Assembly (NCBI GenBank): GCA_949126835.1 | Contig: OX421507.1 | Location: forward strand, 8,460,121 to 8,524,120 | Reading direction: 5' to 3' | Source of the DNA: Anisus vortex | Taxonomy: Eukaryota > Mollusca > Gastropoda > Planorbidae | Length of the DNA stretch: 64,000 nucleotides | Part shown: positions 23,501 through 33,118 of the stretch, in pieces | Numbering within the stretch: position 1 is the first letter of the stretch | Layout: every line of letters begins with the position of its first letter | Program-made: the position numbers and the translations under genes | The notes under the pieces: model-generated | Told to the model about the DNA's origin: nothing | The model's input: the letters and a program-made list of their open reading frames with translations, nothing else | Databases searched by the model: none

Positions 23501-23566
23501 TTCTCTGGACAAAGACACGTTTGAATTTAATTGCTCTGTTAATAAAGGCGTCGTATCGTCCGCCAT
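14210..23566 (-). CDS. SLC2A/GLUT-type facilitative sugar transporter, 12 coding exons
   Basis: Joined exons: 23566-23456, 22157-22059, 21917-21757, 20839-20715, 19981-19811, 18357-18250, 17936-17848, 17648-17550, 16531-16319, 16139-16064, 15313-15186, 14503-14210. All have GT-AG borders with compatible phases and sum to 1674 nt (557 aa plus stop). The protein is a twelve-helix major-facilitator transporter of class I GLUT type, moving hexoses across the plasma membrane. Seen motifs: GLNTAILNAPE in helix 1, FAGKYGRK after helix 2, GRVVAG, LAEISPLALRG, PESPKYLL, QQFSGINAVIYYSTSIF in helix 7, DRAGRRTLHM, GPGAIPWFMVAEMFAQGPR in helix 10, PETKGKS after helix 12. The C-tail is about 60 residues, acidic and serine-rich. 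The first ATG (23566) follows an in-frame GTG that I do not use. Helix 7 has QFS where human GLUT1/3/4 have QLS. Which member it corresponds to is not decided. Confidence 0.93.
15186..15313 (-). CDS. SLC2A exon 11
   Basis: AIPWFMVAEMFAQGPR followed by helix 11 (VVVNWLCNFTVGIVFPVLQ). Confidence 0.92.
16064..16139 (-). CDS. SLC2A exon 10
   Basis: Helix 10 start: SYISIVAVIIYIIFFATGPG, donor GTAGGA, phase 1. Confidence 0.9.
16319..16531 (-). CDS. SLC2A exon 9
   Basis: Residues 322-392: VIYYSTSIF, helix 8, the cytosolic DRAGRRTLHM motif and helix 9. Confidence 0.92.
16880..17310. repeat. 26-bp minisatellite in SLC2A intron
   Basis: About 16 copies of ACTTACAAGTGACATGTAAA plus ACWTGT between exons 8 and 9. 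Copies differ mainly at one position (CTTGT, CATGT, CGTGT). One copy near 17139 lacks about five bases. Confidence 0.95.
17550..17648 (-). CDS. SLC2A exon 8
   Basis: Helix 7, ending QMSQQFSGINA before a GTGAGT donor. The acceptor (TTAAAAG then TTC) was chosen because it keeps phase 0; a second AG lies five bases inside. Confidence 0.85.
17848..17936 (-). CDS. SLC2A exon 7
   Basis: Large cytosolic loop between helices 6 and 7, charged (LRKTDDVSEEMETMRKERVE). Confidence 0.88.
18250..18357 (-). CDS. SLC2A exon 6
   Basis: End of helix 6 and start of the cytosolic loop, with the PESPKYLL motif. Confidence 0.9.
19454..19722 (+). mobile_element. tRNA-headed SINE, near full length
   Basis: Best full-length example in the window. 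The head GGTGGCTGAGCAGCAGCGCG resembles a tRNA A box and GGGTTCTAATACTGG a B box. The body contains CTACCCAGCTCTGATGGGTA, GGGGTAAAGTAAAGGCGGCT and CACAGAAACTGGTGAACGCT, and the end is TCCAAAGGGTAA. It lies in the SLC2A intron between exons 5 and 6, antisense to the gene. Confidence 0.9.
19811..19981 (-). CDS. SLC2A exon 5
   Basis: Helices 4-6: APLYLAEISPLALRG (the sugar-transporter signature), then NQLSITLGVLMGQILG and LWPLLV. Confidence 0.92.
20715..20839 (-). CDS. SLC2A exon 4
   Basis: Helices 3-4: begins KSTLLMNN, ends GRVVAGICCG before a GTGAGG donor. Confidence 0.9.
21297..21370 (+). mobile_element. SINE 3' fragment
   Basis: Only the last 70 bases of the common SINE (GCAGTGGCCACAGACACTGG...ATGGATCAATTTGTTC), in an SLC2A intron. 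Confidence 0.7.
21757..21917 (-). CDS. SLC2A exon 3
   Basis: Residues 71-124: extracellular loop 1 with an N-glycosylation sequon (YNETYF), helix 2, and GGMLGG...GKYGR, where the last arginine codon is split by the intron. Confidence 0.9.
22059..22157 (-). CDS. SLC2A exon 2
   Basis: Residues 38-70, helix 1, with the GLNTAILNAPEA motif (family pattern GYNTGVINAPE). Phase 0 at both ends. Confidence 0.9.
22605..22755 (-). repeat. Second SINE-like family, copy 1
   Basis: About 150 bases (AGAAGATTATTACGTCCTAG...GCTAGAACCCAGACAAT...GTCCAGTGTACTAA) shared with 57243-57355. Read on the minus strand it has a GGTTCTAGC block like a tRNA B box. Confidence 0.6.
23456..23566 (-). CDS. SLC2A exon 1 (start)
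   Basis: Codes residues 1-37 from ATG 23566 (MADDTTPLL...). The cytosolic N-tail carries an acidic start and a PLL motif. Donor is GTAGGC, phase 0. Confidence 0.88.
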
Positions 23567-24279
23567 TTTGTTACTTGAACAGTCACATGACACTAACCTG
23601 ATAAATTTTTTAAAATTAAAACAGTACCTAAACTTTCGTATTTTTAAAAACTTTTTAATAATAAAATTTCTCTTTCAAACCCTGTTGGCTTAGATGGCCG
23701 GTGAAGATGCATGGGTGGTTCATCTTCAAACAAGGATTGTGTGTGTCCCCGGCAGTCGCCGACAGACCTTTTGATCCAGAATTCTTCTTCTTCGTACGCA
23801 ACATTGGTCAATGAAGGGTACCGTGATACTATGGTTTCCAAGCATGTCTCTTTTCCTTACAGGTTGTGGCGGGTGTCTTTTTTTGCCAAAACCTGTTGCT
23901 AGCTGTTTCATAAAAAGGAAAGGGGGGGGGGGGGTTGAAGCATACGTCCTGCGTTACTCAGTAGACATCCACATGGGCAATATTCACTTGTTCCAATGCC
24001 TATATAGGCCTCGGTAGGCCTACATTTGTCGTAATATAGGCATCTAGGCTAATATATCTATCTATATAATATATATAGTCTCTTATTTCTTATGCCCAGT
24101 CTTGAGTCCAAAGATATATTTTTTTGGCCTTTCGAGAAAGGTTATAGTCTAGTAAATTGAAAAAGTCATGTTGTTGTGTGTTTCTGGATAAATATTTGTA
24201 GGCCTACATTTTTTTTTTGTTGCGTAACCATAGAGGTCTGGGCCTTTTTTTTTTTTTTTTATCTTGGAAGCGATTTTTC
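23567..24279. other. SLC2A upstream region
   Basis: Immediately upstream of the ATG lies GTCACATGAC (about 23580), an E-box-like palindrome. A G run at 23922-23934 and short overlapping open frames on both strands at 23644-24017 carry no recognisable domain. The promoter position is not decided. Confidence 0.35.
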
Positions 24280-24400
24280 ATTTCATCTGCTTTGAGAATA
24301 GCCTAACATCTGTTTGTGGTTCTTTGATGCAAGATTTTGCCAGTTTGTCAGCTATCTCATTACCATTGTCGATTTTATTTTCGTATGTCCTGGTAATGGA
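24280..24400 (-). pseudogene. LINE RNase H C-terminal fragment
   Basis: The minus strand reads LPGHTKIKS and, one frame over, GNEIADKLAKSCIKEP. This is the PGH...GNE.AD.LAK end of a retrotransposon RNase H broken by a frameshift. Confidence 0.6.
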
Positions 24401-25051
24401 AGATTTGCAGCTTTTTTTTTAACACGAATGCCATTGAAACGCGAGCCCATGCTCTGACGCAAAATCACAAAAGTGTCATTGTTATAGTAATAATTAATGC
24501 CTAAAGGCCCTGTTTATATTTATAGCCAAATCTTTTATAGCCCTATATAAACTGCATGTGCAGTTCCCGACAAAAAATATAGCCTTATATATAGGCTAGT
24601 AGGACTACTTTGACAAAGAGAGCAATTCTCTTTAAGAAAATATTACGGGATAAAGGTGTGTGGGGAGGGGGGCATAGATCGAAGTAGATCTAAATATAGA
24701 TCATTTTAGAATTAATATATAATATATAGGCATATATAGGCCCTATAGCTAAATGCTATTTGATAGGCTAACATAGCCTGTAGCCTATAATACAAAATTA
24801 TTTTAACTTTATGGAGGAGTACGTAGCTCTGGGTCTATACATTATTGTGCAAGGGAGTTATTATATAATAGAGGCAAAAAGTACAAAAGGTGTTTGGGGG
24901 GGGGGGGGGTACAATGTTGTTGCAAATAACAGGCTACAATAAGACAGGTTTACATAAAAAAAAAGTTCATTGTTATAACTATGTATAACTGTCTTTAGTG
25001 TTATTATAAACTTCGTATACCTATATATAATATATATACATACAATATATA

Positions 25052-25054
25052 TAT

Positions 25055-25109
<55 letters not shown>

Positions 25110-25165
25110 TATAGATAGATAGATAGATGGATAGATAGATAGGTACCGGTAGATAGATAGGCCTA
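25052..25165. repeat. (GATA)n microsatellite
   Basis: More than 20 GATA units with a few substitutions, interrupted near 25140 and ending in a TAGGCCTA at 25158-25165. Confidence 0.95.
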
Positions 25166-25570
25166 TATAGAAATATATAGATAGATATTTATATTTATAT
25201 ATATAGGTAGTATGGTTTTGAAAGAAATATATATGAGTTTTGTTGCGTTCTAGCTGTCCTGTCTATCCTATTTGTCTGTCTGTGTATCTGTCTTTCTAGA
25301 CCCATTTATATATATATATATATAAAGAAATTAAATTAGGTCTAAGAATATATACAACTTATTAGTGCTTGAGCCCAGCCCTTTATAAATTCCTTAGGCT
25401 ATATACTAGATGTACTAGTAGCTGCTACCTTCACTTTCATTATAAAATATTTACATATACATTAAATTATTTTAAGTCAGTTTTCGATCTAAGGTTCAAA
25501 CTGGGTTGTCGGACTTTGTAACATGTGATTATTTGATAAAAGGTTTGATCAACAAGGCCTCAATAGTCTA

Positions 25571-25739
25571 TAGTCCTTCACATGGGGGGGGGGGGGCAGA
25601 AGGGTATATACCCAGGGTGACACTTCTAGGGGCGGCAAATATAGTCTAAATATAGCACTTAACAAAGCAGTTACAGTATGCAAGGGGGCGTCGCTGAAAA
25701 TTTTGCCCTGGGGCGCTACATAGGCTTGTGTGGGCTCTG
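25571..25739 (-). mobile_element. hAT-like MITE, copy 3
   Basis: Reverse-strand relative of 1936-2107, sharing the CAGAGCC start, TAGCGCCCCAGGGCAAA and GCATACTGTAACTGCTT blocks. A G run of about 12 lies near its end. Confidence 0.65.
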
Positions 25740-26086
25740 GATATAGCCTGCCAGACCAGTACCACAAGTAACCTAAAAAATAAAGCAAACTTTGACGGAT
25801 AAACTATATAATAAATTGTATGATTAGAAACAACAACATTAACCAATATTCACTTTAAAGACCGCATAAATGTAGAAGCAAGGAATGGTCTAGATCAGAC
25901 AGGCAAGACTCAATAATTCCAACACGCTTTCTGTCTCTCTTTTCACTTGCGAAATGGTAACTGAAAAGTAAAGCCTATTAGGGAATTTTTTCCCCCAGCA
26001 TTTTTTATTTCTTTGTAGACATCTCAGAGCCGGAGTACGTCATTGAGAGACAATAGAGCGCCTTTAATATAGTCCGTAGTCTAGAG

Positions 26087-27176
26087 CATAAGTTCTCAAC
26101 CTTTTTCGACTCACCGCCCCCTTTTACATTTTTTTTTCCGCTCACCGCCCCCCCCCCCCTCCCCCAACTATCTTTTAGCGCCCACCCCCTTCCCCCCATC
26201 TGTACTATAGTTTCCGCAATTTTTTTTAGGCGGACTAGACATTTTGTGTGATTAATAAATATCAATTAAAAAAAACTGAAAAGGAAACATATTTTAAGAA
26301 TTAAAAGATCAAAATATTGCCTTAACAAAAGGTTTAAAAAATGCGAATCGTTTGCCTGGTGTGTTACTAGCAATTTTTCCATTTTTGTTTCAATTTCGGT
26401 TGCAAAAGCCTTAGGTCTAATAATCAGTAATATTTGTTATATTACAAAACATAACTTTTTCGGCATCACTATTGAATCAAATATGGAAACATTTTTTGTT
26501 GTTAAAGGGAGATAATTAGCCCGTTTTTTTAGCTAATATTTTTATACAAAATAAATGGCTTACAATTTATAACTTTGAAATGATCAAACTGTAAAAAGTT
26601 TTTGAAAATTATATAAATATTATATGACTAAAGAATTTCTATGTATATTTTCAAACATTACAATAACTATCCAGTTTGTATGATTACTACTTATCTATAC
26701 CGCTGAACAATATTACATCGCTACTACAGAAGATTTAAAATAGGCTACAATTAAGGACATCTCGGTTAAACTGATATCAAAATATCATTAATACTAGCAT
26801 ATGTTAGGGCGACAGTGATCGGTCAGCAGGGTTGACAGTCCAACCACAAGACCAGCCGACCGCACACTATATTTGCCAAATACAGGCCCCTACTTCATCG
26901 AAAAGTCACTGCGATTCTATTTCTTATTAATATAATAATATGTAGGCATACTGTTGAGGGATATCAGATATTTACCAGCACTTGCGTTTACATCATATTT
27001 CATCCTCCAAAAACTAATCGATTCAAACCGCTGAGGTATTAAAATATATCAAGCACGTTTGTACCGCCCACTTGCCCTTCACCGCCCCCCAATCGCCCCC
27101 GGGAATGTCAGCGCCCCCTAAAGCTTCTCACCGCCCCCCCCCGGGGGGCGATATCGCCCCCCGTTTAGAACCTATG
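26087..27176. mobile_element. 1090-bp non-autonomous hAT element, perfect 8-bp TSD
   Basis: Ends CATAAGTTCTCAACC and (reverse complement) CATAGGTTCTAAACG, close to the CAGTGGTTCTCAACC ends of Charlie-type hAT elements. Flanked by GTCTAGAG on both sides (26079-26086, 27177-27184), matching the known TCTAGA target preference. Next to each end is a GCCCCC-rich block. No transposase frame. The middle (26500-26790) is homologous to the middle of the element at 37675-38899. Confidence 0.9.
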
Positions 27177-27433
27177 GTCTAGAGTCTAGAGTCAGTCTAG
27201 ACTCTAATAAGTAGGCTAATTTATTTTTAAAAAAAATAATTAATTTAATTAAAAGAAAACTTACAATAAGATGGCAATGTAGCTTGTTGCTGTTGTTTAT
27301 ATATCACTACATTTTATTTTCAAAAAGTCAGCCCTTAAATCATATTTAAAATTTAAATTTGTAAATGCTTTGATAATAATATTTGCAATTTTACATGGGG
27401 CACCTTTTCGTGGCTCCTGGTTCAGTAGAACCT

Positions 27434-27838
27434 TTGCACCATTTACAGTATTTCACCATTTACATTATTTCACCATTTAAAGTAGGCCTATTTCAGCATT
27501 TACGGTATTTCAGCATTTAGGCTACAGTATTTCAACTTTTATAGTATTTCACCATTTATAGGCCTAGTATTTCACCATTTACAGTATTGCACCTTTTACA
27601 GTATTTCACGATTTACAGTATTTCACCATTTACAGTATTTCAACTTTTACAGTATTGCACCATTTACAGTATTTCGCCTTTTTCAGTATTTCACCATTTA
27701 CAGTATTTCACCATTTAATGTATTCCACCATGTACATTATTTCACCATTTACACTATTGCACCATTTACAGTATTGCACCATCTACAGTAGGCTATTGGA
27801 CCATTTATTGTATTAGACCTTTTACAGTATTGCACCAT
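27434..27838. repeat. 17-bp minisatellite, about 22 copies
   Basis: Unit ACCATTTACAGTATTTC with moderate divergence. Four units carry a short inserted GGCTA or GGCC-type block (27483-27490, 27518-27524, 27559-27566, 27789-27795). Confidence 0.9.
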
Positions 27839-28440
27839 GTGAGCTTTGGGGAAAGTAGATTCCTGCTATGATAAATGTCCTTGGTAGGCTATCCATTAAA
27901 ATTTCCTTTGATGCCAATATAAGCACTTGCTTATTTATGGTTAATCCAGCATTGAAAGTCCTCCATGTTTTTGTTACAATTAAACTCTGAATATGTAGGC
28001 TATTGTATTCTCACATAAGCCAATGTCTGTTCCAAATAGACCACAATAATTAAAAAAAATGATTATATTGGTAGCTTAGGGTAAGAACCTCCGCCGTTTG
28101 ACATGTCACGCCTAGGTAAATAGGAGTGACGTCTATAAAAAAAAAACACGATTAAAAATAAATTCAGGAAGCGACACAAACTTTAGGTCGTATAAACTGT
28201 TAAAGTAAGGTCTACACTGGTGTTTTCACTGTTTTCGTCACCCCCACCCCCATTTCAACACACCTACCTAAATTGTCTTTGCAGTTGGTTTATCAAGCCG
28301 GATATTTAAGAATGATTGTATTAGATCTACAGCCACAAATAAGAAGGATTCGTATGAATTTGCATCAAGTCGCTTGTAGCAGAACTAGATAGGTCCACAG
28401 TGTTTTAAAGTATATATTTGTGTGTGTGTGGTGTTAACCT

Positions 28441-28469
28441 AATGAGCTTAGAGTCTACACAACCAGGTA
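28441..28469 (+). other. Possible 5' exon end with donor
   Basis: ATGAGCTTAGAGTCTACACA then ACCAG and GTAAGT, a strong donor. It could be a non-coding first exon of the Ly6 gene, joined to an acceptor ending at 32856 (TTATTTCAG). This pairing is conjecture. Confidence 0.2.
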
Positions 28470-28674
28470 AGTTCGCTTGTTTAGTTTCACAATGTGTAGG
28501 CCTATTATTTTTTCCTTAGGGTAAAATTCAGTGACTTTAATTTAATTCTGAGCTAATCTGGGTCACCCGTGTTTTCCTCACAAATAACAATTACTATAAA
28601 CATATATAATAGGCTATGCCGGTAGTTACAAGTTTAAGCCCCCACCCCCCTTTCTCATTCCGTACACACATGAC

Positions 28675-29000
28675 ATGACAAAGATCTTGACAAGATCTTG
28701 GCAAAGACCACGACTCGTGAGCAAGATCGTATCAGAGGTAATGAGGGAGATGATAACATATACAGGCCTAACGACAGGGATTGTAAAAAGAGATGATGGC
28801 TGTGGCAAAGACATAGATGATGACAGAGATAAATATTTTGAGGGACATGATGGAGATTTAGTCCTAATGACAGACCGAACGACAGAGGTCAAAATACATA
28901 ACATGATAGAGATTATGACAGAGATTGTGAAATATTAAATATGATCGATAGAATAATAAAGAACATGTTAGACATTATGACAAAAATCAAGTCAGATACT
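28675..29000. repeat. Imperfect purine-rich GACAGAGAT repeat
   Basis: Degenerate repetition of GACAKAGATNATGA-like words. It creates open frames on both strands without domain content. Confidence 0.4.
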
Positions 29001-29446
29001 GTAACATGACATATCAGGAAGCAGTGCTGTACATAAGCACCATGCTCTTATTACGAAGCTTAGGCTACAATTTGTTACGAACATGCAGTAGGTCATATAT
29101 TTTACAGACGACATTATTCTCTGTGCGAATGGATAAAAATAAAATGTGTACAATCAAACAGCAACAACAACAAAATTATATTAAACACGTTTTAATTTAT
29201 TAATATGATATGAAAGGTGGGAAAAGTCAATACTTTCCAATATTATCTTTTGAAACCAAGCAGGGCAAATAGTAAAGAGTAAAGTAGGCACTGTAATAAT
29301 ACATAAAGCCTTGAATTCTTAATTAACATACGACACAATAGGCCTATACTATAACAATAAGCTTACTAAGAAAGACTTGGGGATAAAATAAAACACGTTT
29401 CTTGTTTTAAAATGCGATAGGCTAACTAACGAATATAAAGTAGGCT

Positions 29447-29580
29447 ATCTTTCTTCCCGAACGGCAAGAGGGTATGAACAATACAGGAGCAGATTAAAAC
29501 TCTGATAAAACTACGAGCTAGTCTCGAAGACAACGGATACACATAGGACGCAATATAGGCCTATCTTCTGTATAGAAAAT
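29447..29580 (+). repeat. LINE-A 3' end, diverged
   Basis: Begins TCTTTCTTCCCGAACGG, like the RT tail at 33505, and continues through CTAGTCTCGAAGACAACGGA and CGCAATATAGGCCTATCTTC to the family's terminal block. Coding frame lost. Confidence 0.55.
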
Positions 29581-29889
29581 GCAGTGGAAATGTCTGTGTA
29601 ACTTATACGATAACATTATAGATAACGATTTTTTAAACACTGATAAATTGTTATTGTTAGTTTTCCGGGTTCGTTCAGACGACCTTAACCATACCTGGGT
29701 AGCTCTTCTAGGACATTGAAATATAAACAAGACATAATAGGCAGTGCTCTTCCTGGTCCAACCAAACAGAAAGCGCTGGTAATACAGGAATGTTAAGTGA
29801 TATGCCTACAAGAATTTAAGTTATTACGTGATAAACTATGGTCTCTTTCTTAACCCTAAAGAGAAACTTCAAATTTATTACAAAAATAC

Positions 29890-30350
29890 ACATATCTATC
29901 TATTTATCATATATCTACTTATCTATTTTTTAAATATACATTTATCATCTAGGCCTATCTATCATTATTCTATGCATCTATGTAACTATTAATCTAACTC
30001 GCTCCTACAGCGTCGTAGCACCTCTGTGGTGGAATGAACTTCCGAACAAAGTTAACCAAGCCGACAATATAGACATTTTTTAAAACAAAATTAAAAGCAT
30101 ATTTTTTCGATTTATTTTAATAACATAAAAATATGGTAAATGTAAAGCGCATTCGAAGACTTTGTTATGAATAGCGCTACATAAATTTGTAATTTTTAGG
30201 CCCTATATATTTCTTGATATATCAATTTATCTATCTATTCTTCTATACATCTCTGTGTGTATAGGCCCTAAATATTTATCGATCTATCAATCTATCTATC
30301 ATTTATTTATGTCTATCTATTTTTCTATCTATCTGCCAAGTCTTTTTATA
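29890..30350. repeat. (ATCT)n-rich segments
   Basis: Scattered short ATCT runs at 29893-30000 and 30220-30335, with a LINE-B end between them. Confidence 0.6.
29995..30200 (+). pseudogene. LINE-B reverse transcriptase end, copy 1
   Basis: The frame at 30018-30082 reads APLWWNELPNKVNQADNIDI then F and a stop, a LINE RT tail. The following UTR (AAATATGGTAAATGTAAAGCGC...GAATAGCGCTACATAAATTT) matches 63060-63140. Confidence 0.65.
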
Positions 30351-30523
30351 AATCTATTTTTTTTTTTCAATTTTATTGGTGTAGGCTTCCTTCATTGTCT
30401 GTCTATATTTTTGTTTTCATTTGTTTCCGTAAATGTGGACAAGAAATAGTTCATGTAATTATAAGAATAAATAATATCAAAAGTAGTGTTCCCTCGTCAG
30501 ACGTTTCCGTTTGGCATACTATG

Positions 30524-30606
30524 GTATTGTGAGGCCAACACAATTCCCCAGCCGCCTTTACTTTATTCCAACTAATGTCAGATATCCACCAGAGCTTAGT
30601 AGGCAT
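30524..30606 (-). mobile_element. SINE fragment
   Basis: Minus-strand middle of the common SINE (GGCCAACACAATTCCCCAGC, CTTTACTTTATTCCAACTAA, CAGAGCTTAG). Confidence 0.65.
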
Positions 30607-31241
30607 ACCTATAAATTAAATAATATTATATTAGCATGCACGAATTCACGGATTCACACGTGTTGGAGCATTTTACAGTAGGCTAAGATTTAATATATAA
30701 AAAGCAACTCTTGTTCGGTGTTTCTTTGGGCCTGATAAAGATTTTTGTTAATAGGTGAATGTAAGCTTATTGTGAATGGTTCTATAAATCCTGTGACAAT
30801 AAAACTTTATGGTGCAAACGCGGAAGTAACCAAATCCTGACTTGTGTAGTTTCTCACTGAAGAATTGGGCAGGCCTAGTCGTAATGAGTCATTTAAGCTT
30901 ATTTATAATGTAATCGTTTAACTCTTTTGCAGTGTGTAGGCCACCCATAAGTAGAATATCGGCCTATATAAATTAATATGAACTTTTAATATTTTATTTT
31001 ATAACTGCTTAGTTTATATTTGTGTGGCTAACTAAAATGAATATACACATGAGGTACCTTTTAATAGTTTGCCAGTTTCTATGCACTCAGCACGAGGGGA
31101 TTGTGTGGCCAGGCATATTGGTTTTCCTTTATAGAGGAAATATCGCATTGGCTATCTTTCAAAGCTGTGTAGGCTCATGGATAATCTTAGGTTGCGTTGA
31201 AAACAAAAACTTAAATACTTGTTTTATTTGATTCACTACAC

Positions 31242-31431
31242 CAGGGGTCGGCAACCTATTGAAAATAATGTGCCATAAGCTTTTTCTTCATTCAGCTTGC
31301 CTAGAGCCTAAAGTTTCTCCTCCTCTAGCACTCTATTTCTGTTATTTCCTTTAGGAGGCCTTCTGTACGTGCCATAAAAAAATTATCTGCGTGCCAAACT
31401 TGGTAGGCGTACCGTAGCTTGCCGACGCTTA
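31242..31431. mobile_element. hAT MITE with CAGGGGTCGGCAACC ends
   Basis: Left end CAGGGGTCGGCAACCT; right end AGCTTGCCGACGCTTA is its diverged inverse. Internal GTGCCAAACTTGG is shared with 33975-34173 and 37675-38899. Flanks do not show a clear duplication. Confidence 0.65.
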
Positions 31432-31919
31432 CTTAGGCCACAACATCATTAGGTTCATTTTATTTAACCCGTTAAGTTTTCAGGTGAGACAATTAGCACG
31501 AAATAGGGGATCCCCGAATAGGCCAACACAACATCCTGATATATATTTTTTCTTTCCAAACCCTACCCTCTAAGCACATTACTAGTTTATAAATAGCAAT
31601 ACTGCTAACACCCTACACAAAAACTTAAAATGAAAAGTTTATTCACTGTTCCGGAACTAAAGCTATTTATTGTTTGAGATTTTTGTCTATTTACAAAGGA
31701 TCGGTTTATATTAGAAAAAGGCACTGACTGTAAAGGGTATGGACGGCTTATAAAACAAGTTCAAATGCTAACCTATAGAGTTAATGTGTTCATTTTTTTT
31801 AAAAATAGATTTTAAATAAAGCTTTGAAAAGTCCATGCATTGTAAGTGTAAAGTGATGTTCGGTTTAAAGGCATTAAAGTATAATTTATAAATAGGCTTA
31901 CAACACCATGTCAACCTGT

Positions 31920-32030
31920 TACAATGCTCAAATAAACAGAAGCACAAAAACACTTTCCCGAGTGGCATTCCCACGGAATGGGTTGCCTGAACAAACCAGA
32001 AATACCAGTAACTTAACATAATAACATCAC
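31920..32030 (+). repeat. LINE-A RT-tail fragment
   Basis: CTTTCCCGAGTGGCATTCCC...GGAATGGGTTGCCTGAACAA...CAGTAACTTAACAT matches 33467-33590. Confidence 0.6.
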
Positions 32031-32265
32031 GCTCGCGGATGTCTTTAAATCTGAAATATGGACGACCTGCAGACATTTTGCCTTTGGCAAATTCTGTGAA
32101 GAGTCAGCCCTTTGGGATTCTCTCATCCCCCATTCTATGGACATGGCCTAACCAGCTGAGACGGGGTTCGCGAATGAGAGTGGCCATACTTGGCAGGCTT
32201 GTTGGTTTCTAGACATCATTCTTGGTTGTGTGGTTCTTCCAGGAGATCCCTAGTATGCGCCTTAA
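31985..32265 (-). pseudogene. LINE RT C-terminal relic
   Basis: Minus strand: RRILGISWKNHTT, a stop, then LIREPRLSWLGHVHRMGDER, then SAGRPYFRFKDI. This is the GHV.RM.DERIPK end of a different LINE family, broken by stops. Confidence 0.7.
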
Positions 32266-33048
32266 TAACTGTATAAAATAGATAGATATATTATACATGC
32301 CAATTTAGAGATCTACTATTTCATTTGGTTTACGTATAATTAACAGTAAAGTTTGGTTTTGAGTAAGCCTTTAAATAAGCTTTGATTTAACCACATTTTA
32401 AGAGCATCTGAAATTATTAAAATTTTGAACTTGAATTTGAACATTGGTTTTGGCGATTTTATATATATTATGACTTGGTATGTGGACTGACCTAGTTAAT
32501 TCGTTAATTAAGCACAATGGGTCGGGTTCTTATATAGGCCTATATATAGGCTACCTATTATATCTTTCTTAGCGATTCGGGATGCCAACGCGAGGAAATA
32601 ATAGAAGATCACACAATGTGTCGAACACGTTTCTCTGACAATAATGCCCCACGGCCAATGGGTAAAGACGCAGTTCGCGTACAATTCATTGGCGAATAGC
32701 GCAACATTGAATTTGATAGCCGTTGGGTCACCCCTGGGTTTGTAAAGTAAAGACCAATCCTTGCCAAACATAGTTCCCCAAATTTATAGTCTCAACTGAA
32801 AACAATTATTTTATTTGTTCATAGTTTAATTGAATTGTATTTTCTTCTTATTTCAGAAACAAAAAAGAACAACTGTTAAGAACAAGACAACTAAAAGTTT
32901 AACAAGTGAAGTGGATTAAAGCAATAATATATATCAACAGTGGTGAAAATGTTCATTGAAAATGGTGTTTGTTTTTAATGATACACTACAATACACATAA
33001 ATATACAACTTAATGAGAGAATAGCACACGGCAATTAAAGGATTAAGG

Positions 33049-33118
33049 ATGACAACTAAGCTTACATGGTCATTGATAGCGTCATTATGTCTATTACTCT
33101 GCTGTATACATCTAACAA
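33049..33118 (+). CDS. Ly6 gene coding exon 1
   Basis: Signal peptide, residues 1-23 plus one base; donor GTGAGT. An acceptor-like TTATTTCAG ends at 32856, so this exon probably begins with a 5' UTR portion. Confidence 0.85.

Noticed and set aside
28675..28938. 87-residue + strand protein
   Set aside because: Degenerate purine repeat; the opposite strand is open as well and no domain is visible.
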